A stretch of DNA of 64,000 nt from a virus. Within the stretch, counting starts at the first letter, position 1, and the number at the start of each line of letters is the position of its first letter. Location of the stretch: positions 1-64,000 of IMG/VR virus record IMGVR_UViG_3300045243_000021. One strand, 5' to 3'. A program made the translations under genes and the position numbers. The notes under the pieces are model-generated. The model searched no databases, had not been told where the DNA came from, and saw only the letters and a program-made list of their open reading frames with translations. Shown piece by piece: positions 15,208 through 24,573 of the stretch.

Positions 15208-15298
15208 TAGGCCGGAGCCGGACTGATCCCCCGGTGAATCGGCTCAGACCGATGCAGCCTTCTGAGGGGCCTGCTGCGGAGACGCACGGCCCCTTTTT
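15177..15298 (+). promoter_or_regulatory. Structured leader RNA, copy C, with terminator before the portal gene
   Basis: Parts in order: upstream arm AGGGGCCG (15177-15184); hairpin GCCGC/GCGGC (15181-15185 with 15197-15201); a strand AGGC (15209-15212) able to pair with GCCT (15257-15260) in a later loop; hairpin GCCGG/CCGGT (15217-15221 with 15231-15235, 9-base loop); hairpin CTCAGA/TCTGAG (15243-15248 with 15261-15266); middle arm AGGGGCC (15265-15271); hairpin TGCG-GAGA-CGCA; last arm CGGCCCCT (15287-15294); U-tract to 15298. The last arm can pair with either of the first two. The portal gene's AGGAGG follows at once. Confidence 0.7.
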
Positions 15299-15316
15299 CG
15301 TTTCAGGAGGCATTGC

Positions 15317-17293
15317 ATGTCAAGCCTTAACGGACACGCCCCCTGGGGGCATCCTGACCCAATCGCTCTCAACCGTCTGCAAGCCGCCGTCGAGAATCTC
15401 TCCACCTCTCTGCCTCGCGACCTCATCCGCGGATTCCAAAATATCGATCCGCGCCGCAACCTGGACGATGAGTGCGGCTATCCGCCGTCCAGTACGCTCA
15501 ACGCCCAGCTCTATCGCGACCTCTACGACCGCGAACCATTAGCTACGCGCACGGTGCAGCTGCTACCCGAAGAGGCATGGCAGGTTCAGCCGAACGTGAC
15601 GGAGGACGACTCAGCAGAGAATGTCACGCCATTCGAGGAAGCCTGGGACGCCTTATCGCGGCAACTGGCTGGGCCGGCCGGCAATGGATCGTGGTATCAG
15701 GATGAGGACGGTTCTTCCATTTGGCAGCACCTGAAGCGTGCTGACACGCTCTCGGGTATCGGGCATTACGGCATCCTGTTGTTCGGCATCGACGATGGCA
15801 AGGAACTGTGGGAGCCGGTGGATGGCGTGGTCGAGTTCGTAGCGAATGGTTGGCTGGATTCGCCCATCACGCCTGCGGAAGAGATTTGTTTGCTGACGCC
15901 AACGCCGCAAAAGACGTGGAACGGCAAGCGTCGTGAAGTGGTCGTGAATGGCAAGGTGCAATGGGAGTTTGAGTTCTACGATCACCAGCCGCCGACGATG
16001 AATGACGAAGAGGCGATGGTCTTTAACGGCTGGAAGGAGAATAGCGAACTCGTTACTAACGCCATCCAGCAACGCAAAACCCAGATGCAGACGCCGCAGT
16101 CGCTGGGCATTGTCGGGACTGACCAGCAGTATGACGGCGTGGTGGGTAGCCAAACCACCTATGGCCCGTCTGATATGTTCAAGGACGGTCCGAAGCTGCC
16201 AAAGGTTGCCAAGCGGCGCTTGCTTTTCCTGCGGGCATTCGACGAGAGCCTGGTGCAGGTCGTGCGTTACGAGCGGAACATGCACAACCCGCGCTTCGGT
16301 CAGCCGGTGATGTACCGGGTGACGCTGAACGACCCGCGTGAGCAGCATTCGGGCATCGGTCTGCCGCTGGCCACGGTGTTTGTTCATTGGTCCCGTGTGC
16401 AGCACTTGAACGACGTGGGCTGCGTGGCGGGTGCAAGTGAAATCTTCTCACCGCCGCGCATGCGTTCGCCGCTCAACGACATCCTCAACGGCCGTAAGGT
16501 GCGTGGCTCAGGCGCCGAAGGCTACTATAAATCGTGCTTCACGGCCTACTCGTTCGAGACGAATCCGCAACTGGGCGGCGACGTCCTCATTAACAAGACC
16601 GATCTCTTGAATCAGTGGGAGAACTTCCAGAACGGCTTGCAGCGGGCGATGATGCTCTCGGGTCTGTCGATGAAGAGCCAGGCCCCGACGGTCGTGGACC
16701 CGACGCCGCACGTGGACAAAGCCATCGAGGCCATTTGTATCGTGCTCGGTTGTCCGGTGCGGGTATTCAAGGGGAGCGAGCGTGGCGAGCTAGCGTCGAG
16801 TCAGGACGATTCGAGCTGGAATGACCGGATGAAAGCGCGGCAGAACTACTACATCACGCCACGTATCATCGTGCCGTTTATCGACCGGTTGATAACGCTA
16901 GGCGTACTGCCCGAGCCAAAGGGCTATAGCGTGCGTTGGCCTGACCTGGACAGCAACACGGACAAGGACAAGGCGACGATTCTCCTGACGCGGACGCAGG
17001 CGTATGCGGCGTACGTGCAGGGTGGCATCGAGGCGATGATCCCGAAGAAAGACTACATGACGAAATTCGACGACATGGATGAGGAAGAGGCGGAGGCGGT
17101 TATCATTGACGCCGAAGCCGCCGAAGAGCAGCAGATGCTGGAGGATCAGCAGATGGCTCAGGAGCAAGGCTTCGAGCCCGCGCCGCCGGAAGGGTTCCAG
17201 GCACCAGAGCCGGAGCCGCCAGCCACACCAATCAAGGTGAAGCCGGGCGAGAAGCTGGTACATCCGGCGAGTGTCAAGGCACCGGGGGGGTGA
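15317..17293 (+). CDS. Phage portal protein (DUF1073-like)
   Basis: 658 residues. The N-terminal part with RRNLDDECGYP, LYRDLYDREPLATRTVQLLP and the EEAWQVQP segment is typical of DUF1073 portals. A clip/stem region and the later GSERGELASSQDDSSWNDRM motif complete the match. Residues about 595-658 are an acidic, Glu/Gln/Pro-rich tail. It forms the dodecameric DNA channel at the capsid vertex. Transcription into it must pass the leader element C. Confidence 0.85.
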   Translation: MSSLNGHAPWGHPDPIALNRLQAAVENLSTSLPRDLIRGFQNIDPRRNLDDECGYPPSSTLNAQLYRDLYDREPLATRTVQLLPEEAWQVQPNVTEDDSAENVTPFEEAWDALSRQLAGPAGNGSWYQDEDGSSIWQHLKRADTLSGIGHYGILLFGIDDGKELWEPVDGVVEFVANGWLDSPITPAEEICLLTPTPQKTWNGKRREVVVNGKVQWEFEFYDHQPPTMNDEEAMVFNGWKENSELVTNAIQQRKTQMQTPQSLGIVGTDQQYDGVVGSQTTYGPSDMFKDGPKLPKVAKRRLLFLRAFDESLVQVVRYERNMHNPRFGQPVMYRVTLNDPREQHSGIGLPLATVFVHWSRVQHLNDVGCVAGASEIFSPPRMRSPLNDILNGRKVRGSGAEGYYKSCFTAYSFETNPQLGGDVLINKTDLLNQWENFQNGLQRAMMLSGLSMKSQAPTVVDPTPHVDKAIEAICIVLGCPVRVFKGSERGELASSQDDSSWNDRMKARQNYYITPRIIVPFIDRLITLGVLPEPKGYSVRWPDLDSNTDKDKATILLTRTQAYAAYVQGGIEAMIPKKDYMTKFDDMDEEEAEAVIIDAEAAEEQQMLEDQQMAQEQGFEPAPPEGFQAPEPEPPATPIKVKPGEKLVHPASVKAPGG

Positions 17294-17294
17294 A

Positions 17295-17756
17295 GTGGAA
17301 AGTTTTAAGTTTCGTAGTCCAGAAAATGACGACTGGCAAATTGGCTTTGTTGTCAAGGACGTTCTTGGCGCCATCGACTACCTGTATGCCAAAGAAGTCT
17401 ATGGCCCATTTACACTAGTGATGGGTCGATACTGGATTGCGTTCTTGTTGGCGATTTACGTCGCGCCTAACGTCACTGCCGAACGGCTTGTGCAGGCGGC
17501 TAAACGCGGTGGTCTTAGGCCGCTCAAAGATCGGCTTGAATTCATCGAAATGATTAGGGCGGTACTTATCAATCCTTCAAAGAGCGACGACGGGTATGCC
17601 GTTGAGTTGGTCAAGAACGGCAAGGCATTTACGTTCACGGTAGATAAGCCGGTAATGCTCACCAAGGAGCAGTTGCAGGACAGCCTTCGCGACCTTACGG
17701 CGTTGCCGGTAGACATCGCTAGCGAGAATCTACGGCGGCAGTTTGCGGGGGAGTAA
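17295..17756 (+). CDS. Hypothetical protein between portal and head morphogenesis genes
   Basis: 153 residues from GTG 17295. Alpha/beta with a hydrophobic central helix (GRYWIAFLLAIYVAP) that could be a buried helix or a weak membrane segment. No motif recognised. Confidence 0.55.
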   Translation: MESFKFRSPENDDWQIGFVVKDVLGAIDYLYAKEVYGPFTLVMGRYWIAFLLAIYVAPNVTAERLVQAAKRGGLRPLKDRLEFIEMIRAVLINPSKSDDGYAVELVKNGKAFTFTVDKPVMLTKEQLQDSLRDLTALPVDIASENLRRQFAGE

Positions 17757-17759
17757 TCC

Positions 17760-19994
17760 GTGCCATTCGTCTCGACCGCTCAAGAACGTGCCTGCTTTGC
17801 TGGTGCCATGCCAGGAGTGGACTGCCACGAATGGGCGCGTAAGAGCAAAGGCAAGAAGCTCCCCAGGCACGTTCGCAACGCCGCATCCGTCTGGCGGCGC
17901 AAGCGGAAGCTGATGCGCAACGGCTCACCCAACGCACAAGGCAACGGCTTCGGTAATAGTCTCAAGAAGCGTGTGACTACCAACCGTCGTCGCTCTACTG
18001 ATCCCACACAGTCCATCACGCTCCGTGGCGCAATGGCTGCCGAACTCAAGCGGCGGTTTGCACGGCTCAAGCTGGACCTGTACGACCTGATCGTTCGGGA
18101 TGATGCGTTCGGGCCGGCGCACGTGGCGTTGAATGCGTTCTGTCCGACGGGTGAAGGGGGTGGACAGGATAACTCGTGTTCGTCGCATGAAGGCGGCGCG
18201 CCTGCTGGTGATGCGGTTCATGGATACGTGCAAGGCTTTGCTGATGGCAAAGGAACCGCAGAAGACTTTCGGCAGGCGAACCGCGAACTCAAGGAAGATG
18301 GTAGTAAGTATCGGTTGGTTCCGACTGCTGACGGCAAGGCTCAGCCGATGCACGTTCGCGATATTGTCGATCAGTACGGCCCACGGTGGTCGGTAGCCGT
18401 TAATCCGTTGACTGGCAAGCTTGACGCTGGTGATGCTGACTGGTTCAGGGAGGCGGCCAAGTTTTCTGGCGACAAAGAAACACGTTCTTACCTACATGCC
18501 TTCAATGACCCAAAGCAAATAGGAACCGAGGCGGACGCCAAGCAAGCGAACAAAGAACTAGCCGAATCTGGTAACGCGCATCGCATCCAGTGGAGTAAGG
18601 AACAAGGTTTGTGGGTCGCAACGAAAGCCACGCACAACGAACGCTTCGCCTACGCCTCATCGCCGCAAAAACTAGCTGCCTTCAAACGCTGGCTCAAAGG
18701 CCAGATAGACCTGCGCATCGGCACCGAGTATGACGCCATCTGGGAACGCTACGTCGAGAGCGGGTTCCGCAAGGGCATCCTGAACGCCTTCCGGTCGATG
18801 AATCCGGGTCGGCCGGTTAACGAGTTTTATTTGGGCGGCAAAGAGCAATTCTTGCGGATGATGGAAGGCCGCCAGGTCACGGTGCAGAAGCTGAAGGTGC
18901 TGGCGGCGCGGACGTGGGCCGACATTGAAGGCGTGACGCAGCAGATGGGCGCGAAGATGACGCGCATCCTGGCTGACGGTTTTGTGCAAGAGCTACCCAA
19001 GGAGAAGATAGCCCAGCGCATGAGTGTGGAGCTGGGCATTGCTCTCAAGAAGTCGTTAGGCATCGTCCATAACGAGTTCGTGCATGCTCATGCGGAAGGG
19101 CAACTGGATGCGGTGGAAGAACTGGGCGGTACGCACGTGACGGCAGACGTGGCGTGGGAAACGGCTGGCGAGAACGTGTGTCCGTATTGTGAGGGCATGG
19201 AAGGAGTCGTGTTCACGGTGAAGGAAGCACGGGGGCGCATTCCAGCGCACATTGGTTGCAAATGTGGATGGCATGTGGTGCCGATGGCCATGAACGCTTT
19301 CTGTTCGACTGGTCCCGGTGGTGGCATCGACCCAACGTGCGGTCATGGCTCTGGAGTCTCGAAAAAGCTGCCATCACCCAAAGTTCAAGCGCATCCCAAT
19401 CATGGCGCTGGCGACAAATCGAAGTTTGTTGGCCAAATCGTCGGCAAGGCTGAGCACGAGCATGCCGCTAACGTCGAGAAGCACGTCGCCAAGGTATTGG
19501 GTGGGCGATGGGAAGAGGACAATCAATTCTTTGACGTGCAAGCGGGTAAGAATTACGTGGAAGTGAAGTCCATGCTGAAGGGCCAGAAGACAGCTATCTC
19601 TGTTCATGCCGACGCTTTGATTCGTAAGGTTGACGGTATTCGCCAGACGGGCGGCCAATTCCATACGGTTGTATTCGATGAGCGCGGCACGTACCAGGGT
19701 GGATCGCACAAAGAAAACTTTTCCGGCCACCAAATCTACTACAAGCGTGGCAGCGGCCGATATAGCTTAGGGCAAATGCACCCGGTAGCGGATGAAGCCG
19801 AACTTAAAAAGTTGATTACCATGGACCCGAAAGCGCTGCCAGAAAAAGCACGCGGGTCGTTGCCATCTGGGAAACTTGTGACGTTGCTGCGCCAATCGGC
19901 TGAGCGAGCGCATGAATCAAGGTTGGCCAAGGATCGCAATCGGAAGGAACGTCTGAAGGCCGAAGGCAAATCTGCTTATGAGAGGCAGACGTAA
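17760..19994 (+). CDS. Head morphogenesis protein (SPP1 gp7/Mu F-like) fused to a C-terminal nuclease-like toxin domain
   Basis: 744 residues. The gp7-like core lies at about 400-500 (IVHNEFVHAHAEGQLDAVEE, then VCPYCEGMEGVVFTVKEARG and HIGCKCGWHVVP, Cys/His-rich). Two linker motifs, NAFCPTGEGGG (about 125) and NAFCSTGPGGG (about 511), bracket inserted parts. The C-terminal part (about 545-690) contains FFDVQAGKNYVEVKSM, the D...ExK pattern of PD-(D/E)XK nucleases, then YKRGSGRYSLG. Similar linker-plus-effector tails are known on phage minor head proteins. The core joins portal and capsid; the tail may be carried into the cell. The next gene could encode its protection. Confidence 0.75.
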   Translation: MPFVSTAQERACFAGAMPGVDCHEWARKSKGKKLPRHVRNAASVWRRKRKLMRNGSPNAQGNGFGNSLKKRVTTNRRRSTDPTQSITLRGAMAAELKRRFARLKLDLYDLIVRDDAFGPAHVALNAFCPTGEGGGQDNSCSSHEGGAPAGDAVHGYVQGFADGKGTAEDFRQANRELKEDGSKYRLVPTADGKAQPMHVRDIVDQYGPRWSVAVNPLTGKLDAGDADWFREAAKFSGDKETRSYLHAFNDPKQIGTEADAKQANKELAESGNAHRIQWSKEQGLWVATKATHNERFAYASSPQKLAAFKRWLKGQIDLRIGTEYDAIWERYVESGFRKGILNAFRSMNPGRPVNEFYLGGKEQFLRMMEGRQVTVQKLKVLAARTWADIEGVTQQMGAKMTRILADGFVQELPKEKIAQRMSVELGIALKKSLGIVHNEFVHAHAEGQLDAVEELGGTHVTADVAWETAGENVCPYCEGMEGVVFTVKEARGRIPAHIGCKCGWHVVPMAMNAFCSTGPGGGIDPTCGHGSGVSKKLPSPKVQAHPNHGAGDKSKFVGQIVGKAEHEHAANVEKHVAKVLGGRWEEDNQFFDVQAGKNYVEVKSMLKGQKTAISVHADALIRKVDGIRQTGGQFHTVVFDERGTYQGGSHKENFSGHQIYYKRGSGRYSLGQMHPVADEAELKKLITMDPKALPEKARGSLPSGKLVTLLRQSAERAHESRLAKDRNRKERLKAEGKSAYERQT

Positions 19995-20282
19995 ATGGCA
20001 TTGCACGTGACTTTTTCAGGGGCTCGTGATGGCGATGACGGGCCGTTTCAATTGGCATCGGCATCCGGTTGGCAAGCGGCCATGAAGACAGCTAGCGGCG
20101 CGGGCAAAGCGATTGATGCGCTGTTCGCTGATGGTGCGGTCACCAATAGCACAAAGCTAGCTAAGGATTTGGATAAGGCTCTTGCCATGAAACTGCCCAA
20201 GGACGTGCATGATACCCTTGCCCAACTAAGGGAATTAGTTGGTAGCGGCGACGAGCAAGAGACAGTTAGCGTCATTGACTGA
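19995..20282 (+). CDS. Small protein directly after the nuclease-tailed head protein, candidate immunity factor
   Basis: 95 residues starting at the base after the previous stop. Helical, with SASGWQAAMKTASGAGKAID and an acidic C-terminus (GSGDEQETVSVID). Its size, acidity and position next to a nuclease-like toxin tail are what an immunity protein would show. No sequence family supports this, so the role is an inference; it could equally be a head-assembly accessory. Confidence 0.5.
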   Translation: MALHVTFSGARDGDDGPFQLASASGWQAAMKTASGAGKAIDALFADGAVTNSTKLAKDLDKALAMKLPKDVHDTLAQLRELVGSGDEQETVSVID

Positions 20283-20289
20283 GGCTGGC

Positions 20290-20508
20290 ATGCCTAAATA
20301 CTCAACCGCCAACGACGACCGCGGGCTCGTGTTCGACGCTGCCGGTAACGAACTGAAGTACGTCTACGAATGCGACACGGAGACGGGCTGGGTGAAGGAA
20401 TGCGTCATGGAGGACGGCGTGGCAAAGATCGTGGGCGGCGAGTTCGTATACCGTCAGCGGCGGTATCCGGCTCCGCTGCGGTTCATCCGGATTGTGGAGG
20501 GTGATTAG
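20290..20508 (+). CDS. Hypothetical beta-rich protein
   Basis: 72 residues from ATG 20290. Strand-turn-strand composition (GLVFDAAGNELKYVYECDTE). Looks like a small structural or connector accessory. No family recognised. Confidence 0.5.
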   Translation: MPKYSTANDDRGLVFDAAGNELKYVYECDTETGWVKECVMEDGVAKIVGGEFVYRQRRYPAPLRFIRIVEGD

Positions 20509-20509
20509 C

Positions 20510-20737
20510 GTGGCGCATGAAGTGGAGCGACTGAATGGCAAATACGTAATTGCCTACAAGGAATGGCTCGAAGCTCATCATGCGGCAGAGAATGATGGTC
20601 GTACTGGGTGTCTTGCGTTCATGTTTGTTCTGCTGGTGGTAGCTGCGACTTATGGCGTGATTAGATTTGAGGGTTTCTACAAGGCCAAGGTTGCCGATAT
20701 TGAGCAACGTCTGGAGGCTCTGGAGGCAACGAAGTGA
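20510..20737 (+). CDS. Single-span membrane protein
   Basis: 75 residues from GTG 20510. A charged N-terminal helix (about 1-30), one clear membrane span (CLAFMFVLLVVAATYGVI, about 34-51) and a C-terminal charged helix ending DIEQRLEALEATK. This resembles spanin- or Rz-like proteins in outline only. The stop overlaps the next GTG. Confidence 0.55.
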   Translation: MAHEVERLNGKYVIAYKEWLEAHHAAENDGRTGCLAFMFVLLVVAATYGVIRFEGFYKAKVADIEQRLEALEATK

Positions 20738-20958
20738 ACCTGACGCCGACGGAGCGACGTTTACTTGCCCTGCTATCGGATGGCTGCCCGCATCGGCGGG
20801 AGGAACTCTTGGCTTGCCTCTACGATGACTACTCGCCAAGCGTGCTAACCTTGAATGTCCATCTCTGTAATCTCAGGAAGAAACTTGCCGTCGATGAGCG
20901 TGTCGTAGTCAGAAAGACGGCTCATTATCTACTCGAAACCGCCGGGTCAGCGTCTTAA
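20734..20958 (+). CDS. Winged-helix DNA-binding protein (OmpR/PhoB C-terminal type)
   Basis: 74 residues from GTG 20734. LTPTERRLLALLSDG starts the fold, and SVLTLNVHLCNLRKKL is the recognition helix pattern (V..hI..LR.KL) of response-regulator effector domains; the strands after it complete the wing. There is no receiver domain. It may regulate late genes. Confidence 0.7.
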   Translation: MNLTPTERRLLALLSDGCPHRREELLACLYDDYSPSVLTLNVHLCNLRKKLAVDERVVVRKTAHYLLETAGSAS

Positions 20959-21051
20959 TTGAACTATTAAACCCACTTCTAAGCATCTAACACACAATCA
21001 CTTATCCATCTACCATTGCTGCAACGGGTGGCTCTGTAGCCGCTCCTTCCT
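20959..21051 (+). other. AT-rich spacer before the protease/scaffold gene
   Basis: This 90-base stretch is much richer in A and T than its surroundings (about 20955-21010). TTGAAC is present but no -10 at a good distance, so I do not call a promoter. The following gene also lacks a clear ribosome site. Confidence 0.35.
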
Positions 21052-22596
21052 TTGGCAAGCAATGGCATGGACGGCATCGCCGAGCAAATCCTCGAACTCG
21101 TTCAGGTAGCCAACCTCGCTGCCTCTATTCGTCGCGTCCAGCAAGGCGGGCGGGAATGGATCGTCGCCCCTGCCACTTCCATAGTGCCCGGTGTCTTGAA
21201 CGGTTCGCAAGGCGCACTTTTCTATCCAGCCGATGAAGTCGAGAACACACACAAGCTGTGGGATGGCATTCCCATCACACTCTTCCACCCCATCGCGCCT
21301 ACCGGTGGCCACGTCAGTGCGCATTCACCGGGCATCTTGAAGACGCAGGGCATTGGCGTTCTGCAGAATTCGGCGTTCAAGGGCAAGCTGACGCATGAGA
21401 TGTGGTTTGACGTTGCCCGCACACGCGAAGCCGACAAGCGGCATGGCACGGACGTGCTGAACCGCCTCGAACGCGGCGAACCGATTGAGCTGTCCACCGG
21501 GCTCTACACCGAGAACGAACCGGCCAAGCCCGGCGCGAATCACAACGGGCGTGGATACGAGTACGTGGCACGCAAGCACAAGCCGGATCATCTGGCCGTG
21601 CTGCCGAACGCCAAGGGCGCATGTTCACTGGATGATGGTTGCGGCGTACTCGTGAACTGCCTGGAGTGTGGGAAGCAGGAGTGCCTCTGTGAAAACACCT
21701 GGACGGACGAGGCGCGTGAAGCTTCCGCGTTGGCTCGTCAGGGCAGCCACAACTCGCCTGCCCATTCGCACACGGACGCTGCCCACGCGGCGTCAAACCA
21801 CCCGGCGTTAGAGAAGGGGCCGCACCAAACCTTTGCCCGCCAGGCGCAGGCCGACGTCGAGGCCGCCACTCACCTCGTGGGCAAGGCGGCCAACCCAGCG
21901 GCCGTCAAAGCCAAGATCAAATCAATCGCCAAGCGCAAGGGCCTGTCGGTCCCCGACGCCTGGAAAACCACTGACAACAAGGAGACCGCCATGCCAACGC
22001 GCGACGACAACGTGCAATTCCTCGTGGCCAACTGCGACTGTTTCAAGGGCCGTGACGACCTCTTGGCGAACGAAGACGCCTATCCGGACGACCTGCTGGA
22101 GAATCTCGTCAGCAACACCAAGCGGACGCAGGAACTCGTGACCAACGCCGCGAAGCCAGTGGTCAACGCTAAGGCTGCGGACTGCGATGACGACGAAGCG
22201 AAGGACAAGCCCATGGCCAAGAACGCCTTAACGGAATGGGAAAAGTCGATGCCGGCCGAAGCGCTCGAAGTGTGGAACGCCGCCAAGAAAGTCGCCGCTG
22301 GCCACAAGGGTAACCTCATCGAACGCCTGACCGCCAACGTCCAAGGCGACGAGGCCAAGCAAGCCGCCGCGGCAGTTTACAACGCGATGAAACCCGAACA
22401 GCTCGAAGCGCTCGCCGCGACGTTGCCGGTGCAGGCCGTGACGTTCAATCGGCCGCTGCCCAGCTATCTCGGGGCATCGGGTGGGCCGGTGGCCAAGCCA
22501 GCGCAAAACAAGGCCGGCGATCAGGATGACGTGCTGCCGATCCCAACGTGGAACTACGGCACGGAGCGCAACAAGGAATTCATCAAGGCGTCGTAA
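21052..22596 (+). CDS. DUF2213-type prohead protease / scaffold protein
   Basis: 514 residues if started at TTG 21052; ATG 21067 is the likelier start and would lose five residues. Residues 20-180 match DUF2213: IVPGVLNGSQGALFYPADEV, ELSTGLYTENEP and KPDHLAVLPNAKGACSLDDG. The rest is a long, charged, Ala/Lys-rich scaffold-like half. In phages of this kind the protein matures or scaffolds the capsid, and it lies one gene ahead of the decoration and capsid proteins. Confidence 0.8.
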   Translation: MASNGMDGIAEQILELVQVANLAASIRRVQQGGREWIVAPATSIVPGVLNGSQGALFYPADEVENTHKLWDGIPITLFHPIAPTGGHVSAHSPGILKTQGIGVLQNSAFKGKLTHEMWFDVARTREADKRHGTDVLNRLERGEPIELSTGLYTENEPAKPGANHNGRGYEYVARKHKPDHLAVLPNAKGACSLDDGCGVLVNCLECGKQECLCENTWTDEAREASALARQGSHNSPAHSHTDAAHAASNHPALEKGPHQTFARQAQADVEAATHLVGKAANPAAVKAKIKSIAKRKGLSVPDAWKTTDNKETAMPTRDDNVQFLVANCDCFKGRDDLLANEDAYPDDLLENLVSNTKRTQELVTNAAKPVVNAKAADCDDDEAKDKPMAKNALTEWEKSMPAEALEVWNAAKKVAAGHKGNLIERLTANVQGDEAKQAAAAVYNAMKPEQLEALAATLPVQAVTFNRPLPSYLGASGGPVAKPAQNKAGDQDDVLPIPTWNYGTERNKEFIKAS

Positions 22597-22638
22597 GGGC
22601 GGTTTCACAACGAATCAATCGGAACAGGAGAGATACCA

Positions 22639-23136
22639 ATGAAGGGCAGCGAAATCGTCCTGACGCCATGGTTAGGAGCCAAGTACGAGGGCATCATCAG
22701 CGGCACGCCCAAGCCAGGCGTCGCCATGGAAGTCAAGAACGCCACGCCAGTCAGTGGCCGCGTTACTTGGCAACCTTACGCGCCGGCTGGCGACGGCTTG
22801 CCGAAGCTCATTGCGGTTCTCGACAAGGATAAGCAGCAGGGCTTCAACTACACCGCCGCCTACGTTTCCGGCACCAACGGCTTCCTGTGGCTGCCGGGCT
22901 ACGGCTGTGAATTCAACATGCGCAAGGCTGACATCGCCGGCACTGGCACGGCGACGGAGGATTTGACCGTCGGGCAAAAGCTCTTGCTCGTCTCTGGCAC
23001 GGGTTACATCAGCCCGGTAGCCATCGGTCTTGCATCCTCAACCACCAATTATCCATTCACCGCCCTTGAAGCACTCACCGATCAGCTCACCGAAACCCTC
23101 GTGCATTGCATGTGGAGTGGTTGGGGCGTTCCGTAG
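22639..23136 (+). CDS. Capsid decoration-like protein
   Basis: 165 residues from ATG 22639 after AGGAGAG. Beta-rich with GFNYTAAYVSGTNGFLWLPG. The order protease, small beta protein, major capsid is typical of a head decoration or stabilisation protein. The family is not identified by motif, only by context and fold type. Confidence 0.55.
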   Translation: MKGSEIVLTPWLGAKYEGIISGTPKPGVAMEVKNATPVSGRVTWQPYAPAGDGLPKLIAVLDKDKQQGFNYTAAYVSGTNGFLWLPGYGCEFNMRKADIAGTGTATEDLTVGQKLLLVSGTGYISPVAIGLASSTTNYPFTALEALTDQLTETLVHCMWSGWGVP

Positions 23137-23181
23137 CGAACCGGACGAAGTTTTACCAAAACGAACAAAGGAGAGGCAGCA

Positions 23182-24504
23182 ATGTTTGTCACCGAGAACT
23201 TCATCCGGAGTTGTGGCACGCCGCTCGTTGGCCAGACGCATCAGGTCGCCAACGAAATCTTCGGCGGTTCCGGCGAAGTGTCAGGCCGGACCTATTGGGA
23301 TCCCGGCCTGCGTCGTCCTTATTTCGACAAGAACGGCAAGGCCGCCGTCAGCATCAATCGCGGCCGCACCACGCTCGTCAAGGGCGAACAGGTGCCCATC
23401 CGCGAACACGTTACCTGCGCCGACATGGTGGCCAACGGCCTATTCATGCCGGTCTGGAATGCCACCACGCTCTCAAAGGAACAATGGCTCCGCCTTGACG
23501 AAGCCGTGCTGCGCGCCGCTCGTTACCGTTTGCGCCTGACAGAAGACATCGCCAGCTTGAGCGGAACGTACGGCGGCTTTGACGGCATGGCGACGATGGT
23601 CCTCGAGCATCAGACCATGAGCGATCCGGGCGAAGCTATCGTGGACATGACTGGCCTGACCATGGGCCGCACGGATCAGCCGCAGTTCCAACTCGAAGGC
23701 TTGCCGCTGCCCATCACCCACAGTGATTTTGCTTTCGATTCCCGCACCTTGGCTGCTTCGCGGAACAAGGGCCAGCCGCTGGACGTGTCGCAGGGCGAAG
23801 CGTCGTCCCGGCGCGTTGCCGAGTCCATCGAAAAGCAAACCATCGGTGTCAACACCGGCGTCATTTACGGCGGTGCCTCGACCTATGCCGGCGGATACGG
23901 ACGCACGAGCCAGGTGTATGGCCTGACGACGTTCCCGACGCGCTTGACGTACACATCCATCACGGCCCCGACAAGCACGAACCAGGCAACCATCTTGGCG
24001 AACGTGCTGGCCATGAAGGATCGGCTGACGGCCAACAAGTTCTATGGCCCGTTCATGGTGTACACCAGCAACGACTGGGATCAGTACATGGACGGCGACT
24101 ACATCCTGTCTGGTGGCAACGTGGCAACGCAAACGCTGCGTCAACGCATCAAGGCCATCGAAGGCATTCTTGACGTTCGCCGTCTCGACATGCTCTTCAG
24201 CGCCAATATCCAGACCGATCCGACCATCAACACCACAACCATTGTCGGTACGACCGGCGTGCCGCGTTACACGGGTCCGGGTGGTGAAGGTTTCGTAGCG
24301 TCGGCCACCAGCCCGGCCACGCTGCTCATGGTGCAGATGACGCCGGACGTCATTCGCATGGTGAACGGTATGGGCATCACGACCGTCCAGTGGGAAACCG
24401 TGGGCGGCATGCAACAGAACTTCAAGGTCATGGGCATCCAGGTTCCGCAAATCCGGGCAGACTTTTACGGGAACTGTGGACTTTTGCACGGAACCACGGC
24501 CTAA
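23182..24504 (+). CDS. Major capsid protein (HK97/encapsulin fold type)
   Basis: 440 residues from ATG 23182 with AAAGGAGAGG upstream. The size, the position after protease and decoration protein, a helix with RLDEAVLRAARYRLRLTEDI, the FYGPFMVYTSNDWDQYMDGD domain and the closing VQWETVGGMQQNFKVMGIQV strand fit encapsulin-like phage capsids. It is followed directly by an intrinsic terminator, consistent with high expression. A 482-residue frame on the other strand over this gene is a shadow. Confidence 0.85.
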   Translation: MFVTENFIRSCGTPLVGQTHQVANEIFGGSGEVSGRTYWDPGLRRPYFDKNGKAAVSINRGRTTLVKGEQVPIREHVTCADMVANGLFMPVWNATTLSKEQWLRLDEAVLRAARYRLRLTEDIASLSGTYGGFDGMATMVLEHQTMSDPGEAIVDMTGLTMGRTDQPQFQLEGLPLPITHSDFAFDSRTLAASRNKGQPLDVSQGEASSRRVAESIEKQTIGVNTGVIYGGASTYAGGYGRTSQVYGLTTFPTRLTYTSITAPTSTNQATILANVLAMKDRLTANKFYGPFMVYTSNDWDQYMDGDYILSGGNVATQTLRQRIKAIEGILDVRRLDMLFSANIQTDPTINTTTIVGTTGVPRYTGPGGEGFVASATSPATLLMVQMTPDVIRMVNGMGITTVQWETVGGMQQNFKVMGIQVPQIRADFYGNCGLLHGTTA

Positions 24505-24520
24505 GCATCCCGCGCCGCTG

Positions 24521-24557
24521 GGCTGGGGTAGGTGTCGCGACCGCCCCAGCCATTTTT
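24521..24557 (+). terminator. Intrinsic terminator after the major capsid gene
   Basis: GGCTGGGG (24521-24528) pairs perfectly with CCCCAGCC (24544-24551), with inner GGT/ACC, followed by ATTTTT. Only 16 bases separate it from the next start codon, so the ribosome site of the next gene begins almost at the end of the U-tract. Confidence 0.85.
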
Positions 24558-24573
24558 GAAAGGAGCAACGCAC

